Assembly (NCBI GenBank): GCA_001643675.2
Contig: LSRY02000012.1
Span: 2,501-66,500 of the forward strand
Length of the DNA: 64,000 nucleotides
DNA from: Monocercomonoides exilis
Lineage: Eukaryota; Preaxostyla; Oxymonadida; Polymastigidae
Direction of reading: 5' to 3'
A program made the translations under genes and the position numbers. Every line of letters starts with the position of its first letter. Positions within the stretch are counted from its first letter, which is position 1. Below, piece after piece: positions 53,801 through 64,000 of this stretch. Under the pieces are notes generated by a model that was given only the letters and a program-made list of their open reading frames with translations, did not search any database and was not told the origin of the DNA.

Positions 53801-56800
53801 CAGTCCAAGCACCCGCTCAGACAGCACAACCACAACTGCCTCCACTTCGAAGCCTCTTCTCAACCCGTCTGCCCAGTTCAAGTCATCCCACCCCACACAA
53901 AACATGCCATCTGCAACACCCACCCCGTTTGCCCCAAACGCCCTTTCAGCCAAAAGCACCCCGTCTCGCTCGCTCATTTCGATGGTGCTGCAGGCTGCCT
54001 CGATGCTGCGCCCACTCACAACAGCCCTCGCCTTCGTGCTCACTTCAGATGCTCCACCTGAGCCGCTGACTGCCACAACACAGCTGCAACGCCCAAGAAA
54101 GGTCGTGTGGTTGAAGGTGGACAGCGACGGAAAGAGGAAAGAAAGGAAGATGATGGTTCTGACAGAAAATTTGGGGTTTTTGACAGCTGTGCAATTCAAC
54201 AAGATCATTTCCTCGCTTCCTGTGCGCTCGCTGTACAGCTACCTTTCCCAGAACACTCGCCCCTTCTCTTCTCTCTCTTCTCCCACAGCCACACTCTGCC
54301 CAGCCACTCCATTAGCCTCCACAATGCGCTCAGCCACGTCTGCCTCGCGTTTCTGTGCGCCTCTCTGCTCGCCCAGCTCCATCCGCCAGCCGATCTGCTC
54401 TTTCATTCCAATCTCTCTGTATCGCTCGCTTTGTGCCCTTTCCACTTTTCTGCTGCAGATTCCGTGTCCGTCTGCCGTCGAAGGCGGATGGCGGTTGGCG
54501 GCTGCCCTGCTCACATCGCACAGAGCATTGGGAGTGATCAACTGGAGCGAAGACGACAGCCTCGCAAAGCAGAAGGAGCGCAGAAAGAAAGGGAGAGAAG
54601 GAGACGAGCCGCAGACAGACAAATACGGACTGCTCTTTCAGGGAGAGATGAAGCTGACACGCGACGAGAAGCGGAAGAAGAGGCGACAGGACAGAAAAGT
54701 GCAGAAGCTGGCAGGGAAAGGAGGAGGGCCTGAGAGAGACTTCAGCATGTTTGACAGAGTGAGAGAAGGAGGAGACGACAGCGTCGACAGCGACACCTTC
54801 AGCGACGATCTGAGTGAGCCAGGCGAAGCAGACAGCGAAGACGAGAGAGGAGCAGCGATGGTGCTGCCGGCAGAAGGGATTGCGTCGATGTTTGTGGTGC
54901 AGCGCAGATGGAGACACGAGGCACCGCATGCAGACATTGTCGACCCAGCAGACGAGGAGATGGTGCGAAAGAGGAGCAACAAGTGGTATTTTGAGGAAGG
55001 AAACGGAATCGACGATGCGAACGAGCTGATGGAAATGAGCGAAGACAAGTCGAAGGCATCATTTTCGTCTGTTTCTGGGAGCATTTCTGGAGGAAAGGCG
55101 AAGAAGAGGTGTGCAGATGAGCAGCAGACGAAGAGCCATCTTTTGTGCTGCGGAGGAGAAATGCCCGAGTTCTTTGAGGCGCTCCCAGCATGGATTGTGG
55201 ACTTGTCTGAGGAAGGCGCTCTGAATCCTCTTCTTGTGTTCTCATCCTTCCTAAAGAGAGACATTGCCATTCCGCCGCTTCCTTCAAAGCCAAAGACACT
55301 CGCTGCAAAGAGGACAGACAGCGATGACCAGTCATCAGCCAATGAACAACCTGCTTTCTCTGCACATCCCTGTGCACCTGCTGCCAAACAAGGTGCATTT
55401 GGAGCAGACAGAATAAATCAAAGTGGGAGATTCGTGTCAGGTGCCTCTCAAGGCGATGCCTCTGCTGCACGTGTTGCATCAGCATCTGACCCACCTTCCT
55501 TTACACCACTCTTCCCAGACTCGTATTCAGCAGCCATCCCGTCTTCCCCGTTTGTCCTGCACCACTTCCTCTCTCAGCGATTCTATGCACTCAGCGCCCT
55601 ATCATCTGCCCTGTCGTCTGTTGGAGTGCACTTTCTGTGCACCCTCCCTTCCATCGACACTGCCAACAACACTTTTCAAGAAATGCGCAATTTTGAGGCT
55701 GCCAGCAAAGCACAGTCACCGACTGACATCTTCGGAGAGGCCAAAGCTGTTGTTGACGACTATCCAATCAGACCGCTCTTCACGTGGGAGTCGCCTGCCT
55801 TCTCGCTCATCTCGACTCTTTCCTCTCTTCTCCTCGACTGCCTGTCGATTGCACTGACACTCAACAACAGATTCGCCTCACAATATCACAGCACCCTCAC
55901 CTCAGCCACGCTGATGAGCTCCTCCTCTTCTTCAGTCCCTCTCTCTTTCCTCTTCCTGGAGCGAACTCTGTTTGCTGTGTCCCACTCTCCTTCGCTCGTA
56001 GCATTGCGCTTCACTTCTCCTGATCTGCTGGCACTTGCAGCTGAAATGAGCGTGCCCTCACTTGTCCACTCGTCCCTTTCTCATGCTCTTCTCTCCCAGA
56101 ACGACATCGGCATGTTTTCTTATCTCGCTGGCTCCCCTTCGTCCCCCATTGAAGACGCTGTCCTGCGCTCTCCTTCGTCTGGAAGTGCGTTGTCTGTCCC
56201 TGGCACTGTCTCATCATCCACCGTGTCTGCATCTCTCCCTTCAAACAACGTTATCCTCTCCACCTCCTTCGACCTCATCCACACCCTCCCGTCTTCCTTC
56301 AGAGAGGCCACTCCAACAATCTATCCACTCCACAGAGCACCTCTTCCTCGCTCGTTCGTTCCGTTCCTCTCAAAAGCTCCTCCACAGCCGTCGCATGTGG
56401 AGCAGAACATTGCCTCCACACTTGGCATGTCTTCTCCTTCTGCCGGAAAGAAAGGCAGCAAAGAAGATGCATCAGGCGGAGGAAGCAGCGGAAGAGACTC
56501 TCCTTCACCTTCTCAATCTCCATCGCCATCAGCTGCACACAAAGCGAACAATCCGCTGGATGTGATGTTGGCATCGTCTGTCTCACTCTCCCGCAAAACA
56601 CGCGAAAATGACATCGAACTGAACGGCGCTGGTTCCATCGAGACGCAACAACCACCGCTGGCAGCGCTGCAGTTCAGAGCAGGCTGTGAGTTTCCCACTG
56701 CGTCTGATCTCGACCATGCTCTGTTCTTCAGCTCATTTGTGACACAGGCACACATCCCGACACACGACATCACTCGCCACGCCCTCGACTCAGTGGCACA

Positions 56801-59800
56801 TGTGACATCATCCTCATCCACCGATCCTAATCCATTCACACTTCCTGGCTCAAACGTATCTTCCTCATCTTCCTCTGCATTTGTCTCTCTCACCCCATCT
56901 TCCTCGACGCCTGTTGCACCTGCCATCACTTCGACCTCTTCTTCTCTGATAGGCTCGTCTGTGGTGCTGTCGCCGTATGACTCGAATTCCATCCACGACA
57001 ATCCCTTTCTGCTTCTCTTGCCTTCCAACTGGGCTGCCTCGTTTGACACCTTTTCTGCTCGCCCACTCCGCTCAGTTTGCGCCAACGCTGACACAATCAA
57101 AGCAGACGATACAGCTGTCGATTCTGATCGATGCCTCTCCTTTTCACACAACCCGTCATTTGACAGCAATCTCCTCTCAATTGCTGGCCCTGCTCCGTTG
57201 TATCCAGCCATCGGAGGGCTGTTCCTGCAGCCATTTTCGCAGCGATTCAGCAGCGTGTGCCAGCTAACCATTGCGTCTTCTGTCTTTCTGTCGTCTTGCA
57301 TGACACACATCTCATCCACTGTGGACACCTTCCTCTCTTCTTCTCCATTGACTCCATCGATTCTGCAGTCGAAGCTTCCTTCTCATTCACTTGCACTCCG
57401 CTCCAACATTCTCCTCACTTCTGCACTTTTGGTCGAAGTGATCGCAGAAAGCGAACGGCAAAGCAAAGCACTCGAAAGCAAAGCAGCAAGCGAAAAAGGA
57501 AAGCTCTTTGAAGACAGCCCAAAGACACCTGGAAGAGGAAGCTCAGGGCCAAAGCCACTTTCAGCGCTGGAGACAGCGATGGCTGTGATGACAGGTGCGT
57601 CTGTTGAAACAGAAAGGGCAAATGCGAAAGGATCCAGCTGGACAGCTCGGCTGACTTCGATTGCGAGACACGCAGCGATTGGCACAGGAACATGTGTGTG
57701 TGCAACACAACAGCCAGACACAAACATTATTCCTTTGATGACACTCATCCAACGTCTATCTAATGCATCTGCCCAACCTGGACAGGCGCCGACATCAGCC
57801 ACATCACCCACTGAAGGAGCAAAAGACCAGTCGCGTGCACATCTCTCAGCATTTGCTGCAACAGTCACTGTTGTCGATGACTATTCACTCGATCCAAACA
57901 GCCTCCTTCGCTTCTGCTCCTCTCGTGTCATCTGCATGTTAGCCATGTTCCCTCCAAATGGGCTGATTGGCGTCTCCCCTGAGCCTGCAAACGATCCAAA
58001 CAGAGTTTCTGGCTACAAAGAGAAAGACAAACGCCTTTCGAGACACTCTTCACGCGATGGCTCAAGTGGAAGTGGAGCAACTTCTGACTCGTCCATCATT
58101 GCCATTCAACAAGGCTTAGTCACTTCGCTTTTCAATCTCCTCACTCCTCGGATTGTTCAGTTTCTCCATCCTCTTTTCAGAGTCGATGGCGTTGTTTACA
58201 CAATTACTCAGTTTATTTCCTATTCATTTCTTCATCCCACTCTCTTTTCTGCCTCGCAAGATAAGACATTTCTGACTGCTTTTATTTCTGTTCTCCTCAA
58301 ATTATCTGCCCATCCAATGCGAACCATCCACATCTGCGCATTAAGAGCACTTGTGCAGATCTTGTCTTCTGCCATCAGTGCTACAAGCTATTCATTCCAG
58401 CAGCAATCATCTCATTCATCTTCCTCCTCCTCTCCTCCTCCATCTCCTTCGCCTTCCCTTTCCTTCTCTGACCCCACAACCACACCTGTCTATGCACTGG
58501 CCACAACCATCACGACGATGCTGTCTTCGCTTGCCTCTCTCCTCACAACACCCACACACGACTATCCTTTAGCCATCTCGCTTGTCTCGCACGTGGTCAC
58601 TCTCTGTCTGCAATGTGCACAAGCTGCTGTCTCTCTCTTTGCCCGCATTCTGTACACCTCCAACCTCCCAGCCAGCACTACACTTATGTCTGTTCTCCCG
58701 TCTCCGCTCCACTCAATCGTCCCAACTTGCACCATTGCTGCATTCAATGTCCTCTATTCACTCTCGACTTACCCATCTTCTTCTCTTTCTTCTGTTCGCA
58801 ATCAGATGGCTCTTGTTCTCCTGTTGACTGCACCTACATCCAACCTCTCGTTCTCCTGCCTTCCTTTCATCAGAAGATGGTTCTACTGCGGAAGTGCCTA
58901 TCTCAAGCAAGTATCGCTGGCTTATCTGCTCGGAACACTCTTTCCAACAGACAACGAAGAGGACAATGAGGCAAACATTGAAATTGAGCGCATGCTGACT
59001 GAACGAGGCATCTCGCGCCCTTCTTTCCCAGCGACCCATCTCACTCCGCCAATCTCTCTTGTTCTGTCGCTTTTGAGGGAGTGTCTGAAGCAGTTGGATG
59101 TGGAAGAGGAGGCAGAAGAGGAGACAGACACAACTGTCCTCCTTTCTGCTCTTATTTCACGTTCCATTGCCTTTTTAGAGTGCTACCAGCCGATTGCTCT
59201 ATTTGAGCTCCTTCTCAGCATTCTTCGTTCTCCCACACATCCATCAGAAGTGGCAATTGCATCGAATTCCACTTCTGTTGCAAGCACGACAACAAGAACA
59301 GCAACAACAGGCACCGCAGCAGAAGCACAGACGTCCACACAGCAATCATCAGAGTCAATTCCTCTGCCACTCACACGCCATCCGTATGTTGTGAGTGGCA
59401 GTGCAGCATCTTCCTCTTCATCATCCAGCACAACGCACGGAGAATGGATAGACAGCAGCAAAGATCTGACACAAGCAAGAAGGATGGACCAGACAGCAGC
59501 AGGAAAAGAGGGAGAAAGTGCTGGAGGAAAGGAAAAGAAGAAGTTTGGTGAAAGGGAAGGCGAAGAGGTGGAGATGGGTCTGCTGAGTGAAATGACAGAC
59601 TACAGCGACGAGGGAATGACAGTGTCTGTGTCAATGGCATTTGGAGGAGGAGAAGGAGGAGGAGGAGGACAAGGAGGAGGAAGAGGGCTGATGGGCAGTT
59701 TGGGAGAAGACGAAACTCCACTTTTGTATGACGAGGACGAAGATGATTTGGGGAAGCCTTTACGATTGAAAGAAAAGAGATTGGCTGGAAATCAGATGGA

Positions 59801-62800
59801 AGAAGAAGAAAACAACGAAGAAGATGAAGAAGAAGACGATTTTGTGTCACGAAGAAGAAGAGAAGAAGAAGAAGAAGACGAAAATGAGGGAATTTTGGGA
59901 GATCAAAACTTTGACGACGAAGATTCTGTAGATGATGATGGAGAAGGACTCAGCAATTTCGGTAGAGAAAATGCCATGTTGCAGGGAAGAAAACAAAAAG
60001 GAAGACAACAAGAAGTTCCATCTGTGCAGGAAAAGAAAAAGAAAAAGAAGAAGAAAAATGAAAAAGCAGAATATTCTGAGAAAGCGAAAGGGATTTCACA
60101 CGAAGGAGTGGGCAGTCAGCTGATGAAGCTCAATCCATCTGGCTTTATGACAGCATATCAGTCACCCTGGCTACTCAGAACGCCTTCATCCTCAGACTCG
60201 CTGAGGATGTCTGCGCCTTCTTCGATTCTTGCCCCTTCTGCCTCTCAGGCAACAATCGACTTCTCAACCGATCTTCAGCGTCTGGTTGTGCTGGAAACAT
60301 TGTTTGCAAGTCCCGACGACGAAGACATTCGAGCCCATTCATTCAATACTTTCTGCTTTTCGATCCAGAGACGCATTTCCGCACTGAAAGAGCTGAGCGG
60401 AGTACTTATTCTTCTGCTTTACTCGATCCCTAGCGAGACACAACCACCTGCATCGACAATACACCCAACCCTTCTGCCGTTCTTTGGCTATGCCCGTTCA
60501 ATGCGACTGATGCGAGAAGAAGTCTGCCGATCGTTTTTGGCATTTCTCCACCAGCAGTTCCTCTCCATCGTCTCGTTGCTGTCTCAAATAGCAACAACTG
60601 CACCATACACAGGACTAACCCAATCAACCAGGCTATCTCCTTCACTCCGTCCTATCCACACTCTTTCTCTGCACAGCGAGCGACTACAGGAAAGTGCATT
60701 GAACTGCATCTCTTTTCTGACTCAGATTATTGCACTTTCCTTTGGAGAACCATCTGCCCCTGGAACAACATTTATTCCACAGCCCTCGCGTCTGTCTGAC
60801 GATGAGGATGAATGGGGAATGCAGCAGCGAATGCAAGACGACGACGACCAGGACGATGATTTTGACAGTGACACTTGGATCATCACGCGTGCAGAGGTGC
60901 AGCTGACTCTTTCTGTGCGCACAACAGCTGAATGCTTGTGGAAGCAGCTAAATTTGTCAAACATCCTAAGCACAAAGGCAGCTGATGCTGGTAATTGCGA
61001 AGTTACGCCTTCTCATCTCCATCAGATTCCATCTTTTGCACAGACTGCTTCATTACCTCGCTTCATGGCTGCTGCCTCTGTCGCCTCGACTTTTCTTCTT
61101 TCGGGCGCATTCTCGTTCGGTGCCACAGCCGAGCACATTTTTGACTTGCTCATTGCACCTGCATTCCACGTTCCGTCCAACTTCGACCTGTCCATTTTTG
61201 CAGGAGAATTCAAATGGCACGCAATGACATCGCTGGCACAGCAGCTATTTGGAGATCTTGTTGTTGCAGGTGATCCTCATCTTGCGGGAGACACATCTGC
61301 CTGCCTTTCTGTCTCTCTTTGTTCGTCGCTGTGTGCTCTTCTCTTTCGGTTGGTGCGAAGTCTTGCTCTTCTTTCGCTGGCTGCCTTTTGCACAGACAAC
61401 ACACCTCTCCGCAGAGATGCGCCATCAACTCCATTCAACCAGTGGATCCGAAGAATGAAGCGAACGAAGAAAGAGCTTCGCACTTTTCTGACGCCACATC
61501 TTCCCGTTTTTGTTACGATATTCCGCACAATTGTGGCACTTGCACCGTATTTGTCAGCTGCACCTCCGTTGCCTTCTCACATCAAGCAAACAAGAGGCCG
61601 CTCTTCAAATGAGATCTTTTCTCACTCGCGATCACAGCCAGCTAGCAGCCAGAGCTCAAAGCAACAGGACGACTCAACATCCAGTTCAGACTCATCGACA
61701 GAACAATCAACTCAATCAAGCACAGAAATTGTGGATGATCTTGTTACGAGATCAACCTTTTTCAATCCTCACAAACTTGTCAAAGAGCAGAACGGACTAA
61801 CAGTTTTGGCAAGTTGTGTGCTTTCCTTCCTGACTGGGTGCCCAATTGATGTTGCTGCTCCGATGAAGCCATCCATGTCGTCTTATGAGTTCTTGTCAGT
61901 CTCTTCGTATTTGGATGCAGACACAGGATCTGAAGACAGCAGACCAGCACTTCGTCTTCCTCTGACTCGTCTGCTCACACTCACAAAAACAGCACAGGAC
62001 GAGTTGAGAACAGCCATTCTTCTCAGCAGTGTTGTTCTTGCTTCGTTTGTCCAGCAGATTCAAAATCAAAAGAAACTTAAACCAAAATCTGATGTTCGAA
62101 TGACATTCTCTGACGGTATCGGCACTGACTCACTGGATGAAGGAAATGTTGGGCGCCTTATCCACCAAAAGCCCGAGCTTCCCGCCATTCAGCTCGATTT
62201 GGCATCACAGTTGGAGATTGTTCGAGTGCTGACACATTTCTCACAAATGGCACTTTCTTCACCAAAGATTCTTCTGCCATCAGCTGCACTTTCAACAGGC
62301 TCACTTGGCCCAATCGATCTTTTGGCCACGTTCTCTCTTTTCGGAGTCAACAGTCCACTTTCTCAATCCTCTTTCAATCTCTCTTTGTCCAGCTTCTCAT
62401 TCTCCACTCTTTACTCCCACTTCCACAAATCTCTTCTTCCAAAACCTCCACCAGAACTCGATCCATCTCCATCCTCCATTTTTGAGGGTGAGTCACTTCC
62501 CCTTTCAATCCCAGTTTCGCAGCAGCTTTCTTATCTTGCTCTGATTGCACCAAACTGCGGATATCGCTCTGCCTTCACATCTTTGGCACTCAGCTCACAC
62601 TTCTCTCTGATCCGCTGTCAAGCATCGATGACTTACCCGACACTTCTCCTTTCAACACTCCCGTTCAACCTTCGATCACTGAGCAGCAACACTCTTCCAC
62701 CCAGTGCGTCTTCCTCTGCTTCTACTTCTTCCTCAACAACAGTCGCCCCACGCAACAACTTCGAAGTGATTCATGGACTACTCCAATCATATGTTGCTTT

Positions 62801-64000
62801 GAGTCGTACTTGCGATGCGCTGTTTCCTTCGCTGTCTCATTCGCTAGCTGAACATCCAGATTCTTCTGAAGTTGACATCGGTGATCCAACATATGTCATT
62901 TCTCTGCTAAGTTCAACTACTTTCCTGAAGGTGTTCATTGAGACAGCTGAGCTCACTGCAGTCAAGTTAACTGAAATATTTGATGCTTATCAGAGGCATC
63001 CAGGTCCTATCGAGCTGTTTGACGACAAAATACCTGCAACACGCACCACTGTTTTCAATCAATTTGATTCATTGGAGCTTTCAGTGCTGGTTAAGAGTCT
63101 TTTGGCTGGGCTGACTCCACTTACGCATCTGACAGAAAATGCACTCGATGTTGTGGTTGCTCTGTGCACTCCTTCTGAAAGAACAGTCTCTTATTCACCA
63201 ACAAACGCCCAGAAACCAATTCTGAAACCACCTGAAAAGCTGAAAGCAAACGAGCCGCGAGGACCGATGGATGTGGTGAGAGCAGTTTCTGTTTGCACAA
63301 GCTTTATTCTACTCCGAGATGTGGTCCTGCCTCTCCTCTTGTTTGCTATTCGTCTTGCCAATCTCCTTTGCGCACAGAAAAATGCATTGTTTTGGGTACA
63401 GAAAGAGAATTACATACCAATTGCATTACATAAGACGATTCTATCCTTTGCCACATTTATCATGCAACACGAAGAATGTTTCGAGAATTATGCCATCACC
63501 ACATTCAGCTCACTTGCAAGCACATACATTTACTCTCCTCTTAAAAGACCAGCAAAAGCCACAGATGCTACGCAACCATCATTTCCACCTCCTTTCACAA
63601 CTTTGTCTCAACTCATTTCTTTCGCTGGGCTTCCTCAAAATGCTCTCGATTCACTCACAAAGCCATGCTATTTTGAGGCAACAGCGCGTTGCTCTCACTT
63701 TGAAAAGGGAATACCTCGCTTCAGCTTCACCGAGGATGTGACAATTGATGGACTCCCAACACGGAACAGCATGCATCCCAAAGCAGACAGTACCATCGTC
63801 CGCCGTGTGTCTCAAGTGATTGCCTCGCTCTTCACCATCCACCGCTGCTCAACAATATACGTCAATCATTGCGTCAAATCGACCACAAACTCCGGGCGTC
63901 CGAAGCGTCTTTCTTTGAGTGAGCCTCTCGTTGCGAAGGAGGTTGTGCAGCTTCTCAGCAACACGCTGTCAATTTCACGGTGGATGCCAGATGGCGCACA
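50866..64000 (+). CDS. Giant Ser-rich protein, probable alpha-solenoid (truncated by window)
   Basis: Exon 1 50866-51964 and exon 2 from 52147 are joined in phase across a 182-bp intron (GTAATT donor, ATGAAG acceptor). Exon 2 then stays open in one frame to the window end, at least 11,854 bp, so at least 4,317 residues are encoded. Exon 1 and much of exon 2 show Leu/Ala-rich amphipathic helices (ISYLAAPRVICRVLLALRQ, YALLSLPLAAVNN, RTIHICALRALVQILSSAI) as in HEAT/ARM-type scaffolds. Between them are long Ser/Thr/Pro linkers, a Gly-rich run (~59,640-59,690), and an Asp/Glu then Lys-rich block (~59,720-60,080). HEATR5/Laa1 or another giant HEAT scaffold is possible, but no diagnostic motif was seen and I assign no function. 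The exon is visibly more G+C-rich than neighbouring DNA. Confidence 0.8.

Noticed and set aside
52243-63842. Many 60-270-codon frames on both strands of the 52-64 kb region
   Set aside because: They are shadows of one plus-strand frame that stays open to the window end and carries the helical, Ser-rich protein.

Overview
The window starts at a chromosome end: about 1 kb of CCCTAA repeats (the C-rich strand of a TTAGGG telomere). It then crosses roughly 9-12 kb of gene-poor, repeat-rich subtelomere and enters a compact eukaryotic gene region. Genes carry short introns (mostly 44-180 bp) with GTTTGT/GTATGT-like donors and TAG/CAG acceptors, and many proteins carry long Ser-, Lys/Glu- or Asp/Glu-rich insertions. 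There is a basal-body protein (CEP135 type) and an ADP-forming acetyl-CoA synthetase typical of anaerobic protists. With the TTAGGG telomere and the many short introns, this suggests an anaerobic flagellate, most likely an oxymonad or other Preaxostyla member (Monocercomonoides- or Blattamonas-like). The lineage call is inference. Host genes end in TAA, TAG and TGA, so the nuclear code looks standard.

Subtelomere (1-13 kb). An intact 888-residue tyrosine recombinase with a C-terminal Myb/SANT-like domain lies about 430 bp inside the telomere. It is bounded on both sides by telomeric repeats (1-1065 and 5202-5239), so 1066-5201 looks like a mobile element inserted in the telomere tract. A ~63-bp repeat array runs up to and includes its start codon. 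Inner to it are palindromic repeats (5.7-5.8 kb), G+C-rich repeats (6.0-6.7 kb), A+T-rich DNA, G+C-rich hairpins (9.2-9.6 kb), a degenerate tandem repeat (9.7-10.2 kb) and a conserved but 5'-truncated LSU rRNA 3' fragment (10,486-11,480, minus strand).

Transition (13-17 kb). A two-exon gene of unknown function is followed by a stretch with broken coding signal that includes an RGS-like block.

Housekeeping block (17-43.5 kb). In order: NXF1/Mex67 mRNA export receptor (-), NOC4 ribosome-biogenesis factor (-), PRP28/DDX23 spliceosomal helicase (-), SKI2 exosome-cofactor helicase (+, about 2,600 aa), ARP6 of the SWR1/SRCAP complex (-), a 50-aa membrane protein (-), a short CEP135/TSGA10 homologue (+), ADP-forming acetyl-CoA synthetase (-), an unrecognised small gene (+) and TFIIE-alpha (-). 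Transcription, splicing, export, RNA decay and ribosome assembly are well represented, but the genes do not form an operon.

Transposon island (43.9-49.6 kb). A ~4.2-kb Tigger/pogo-like element has ~38-bp terminal inverted repeats and a TA target site. Its transposase frame has three TAA and one TAG codon yet stays aligned over the whole DDE core and ends in TGA. A degraded Merlin (ISXO2/IS1595-like) fragment and an 89-bp hairpin element lie next to it.

End (50.1-64 kb). Ribosomal protein eS17 (-) is divergent, with 50 bp between start codons, from a giant gene whose second exon stays open for at least 11.85 kb to the window edge (at least 4,317 residues, function not recognised).
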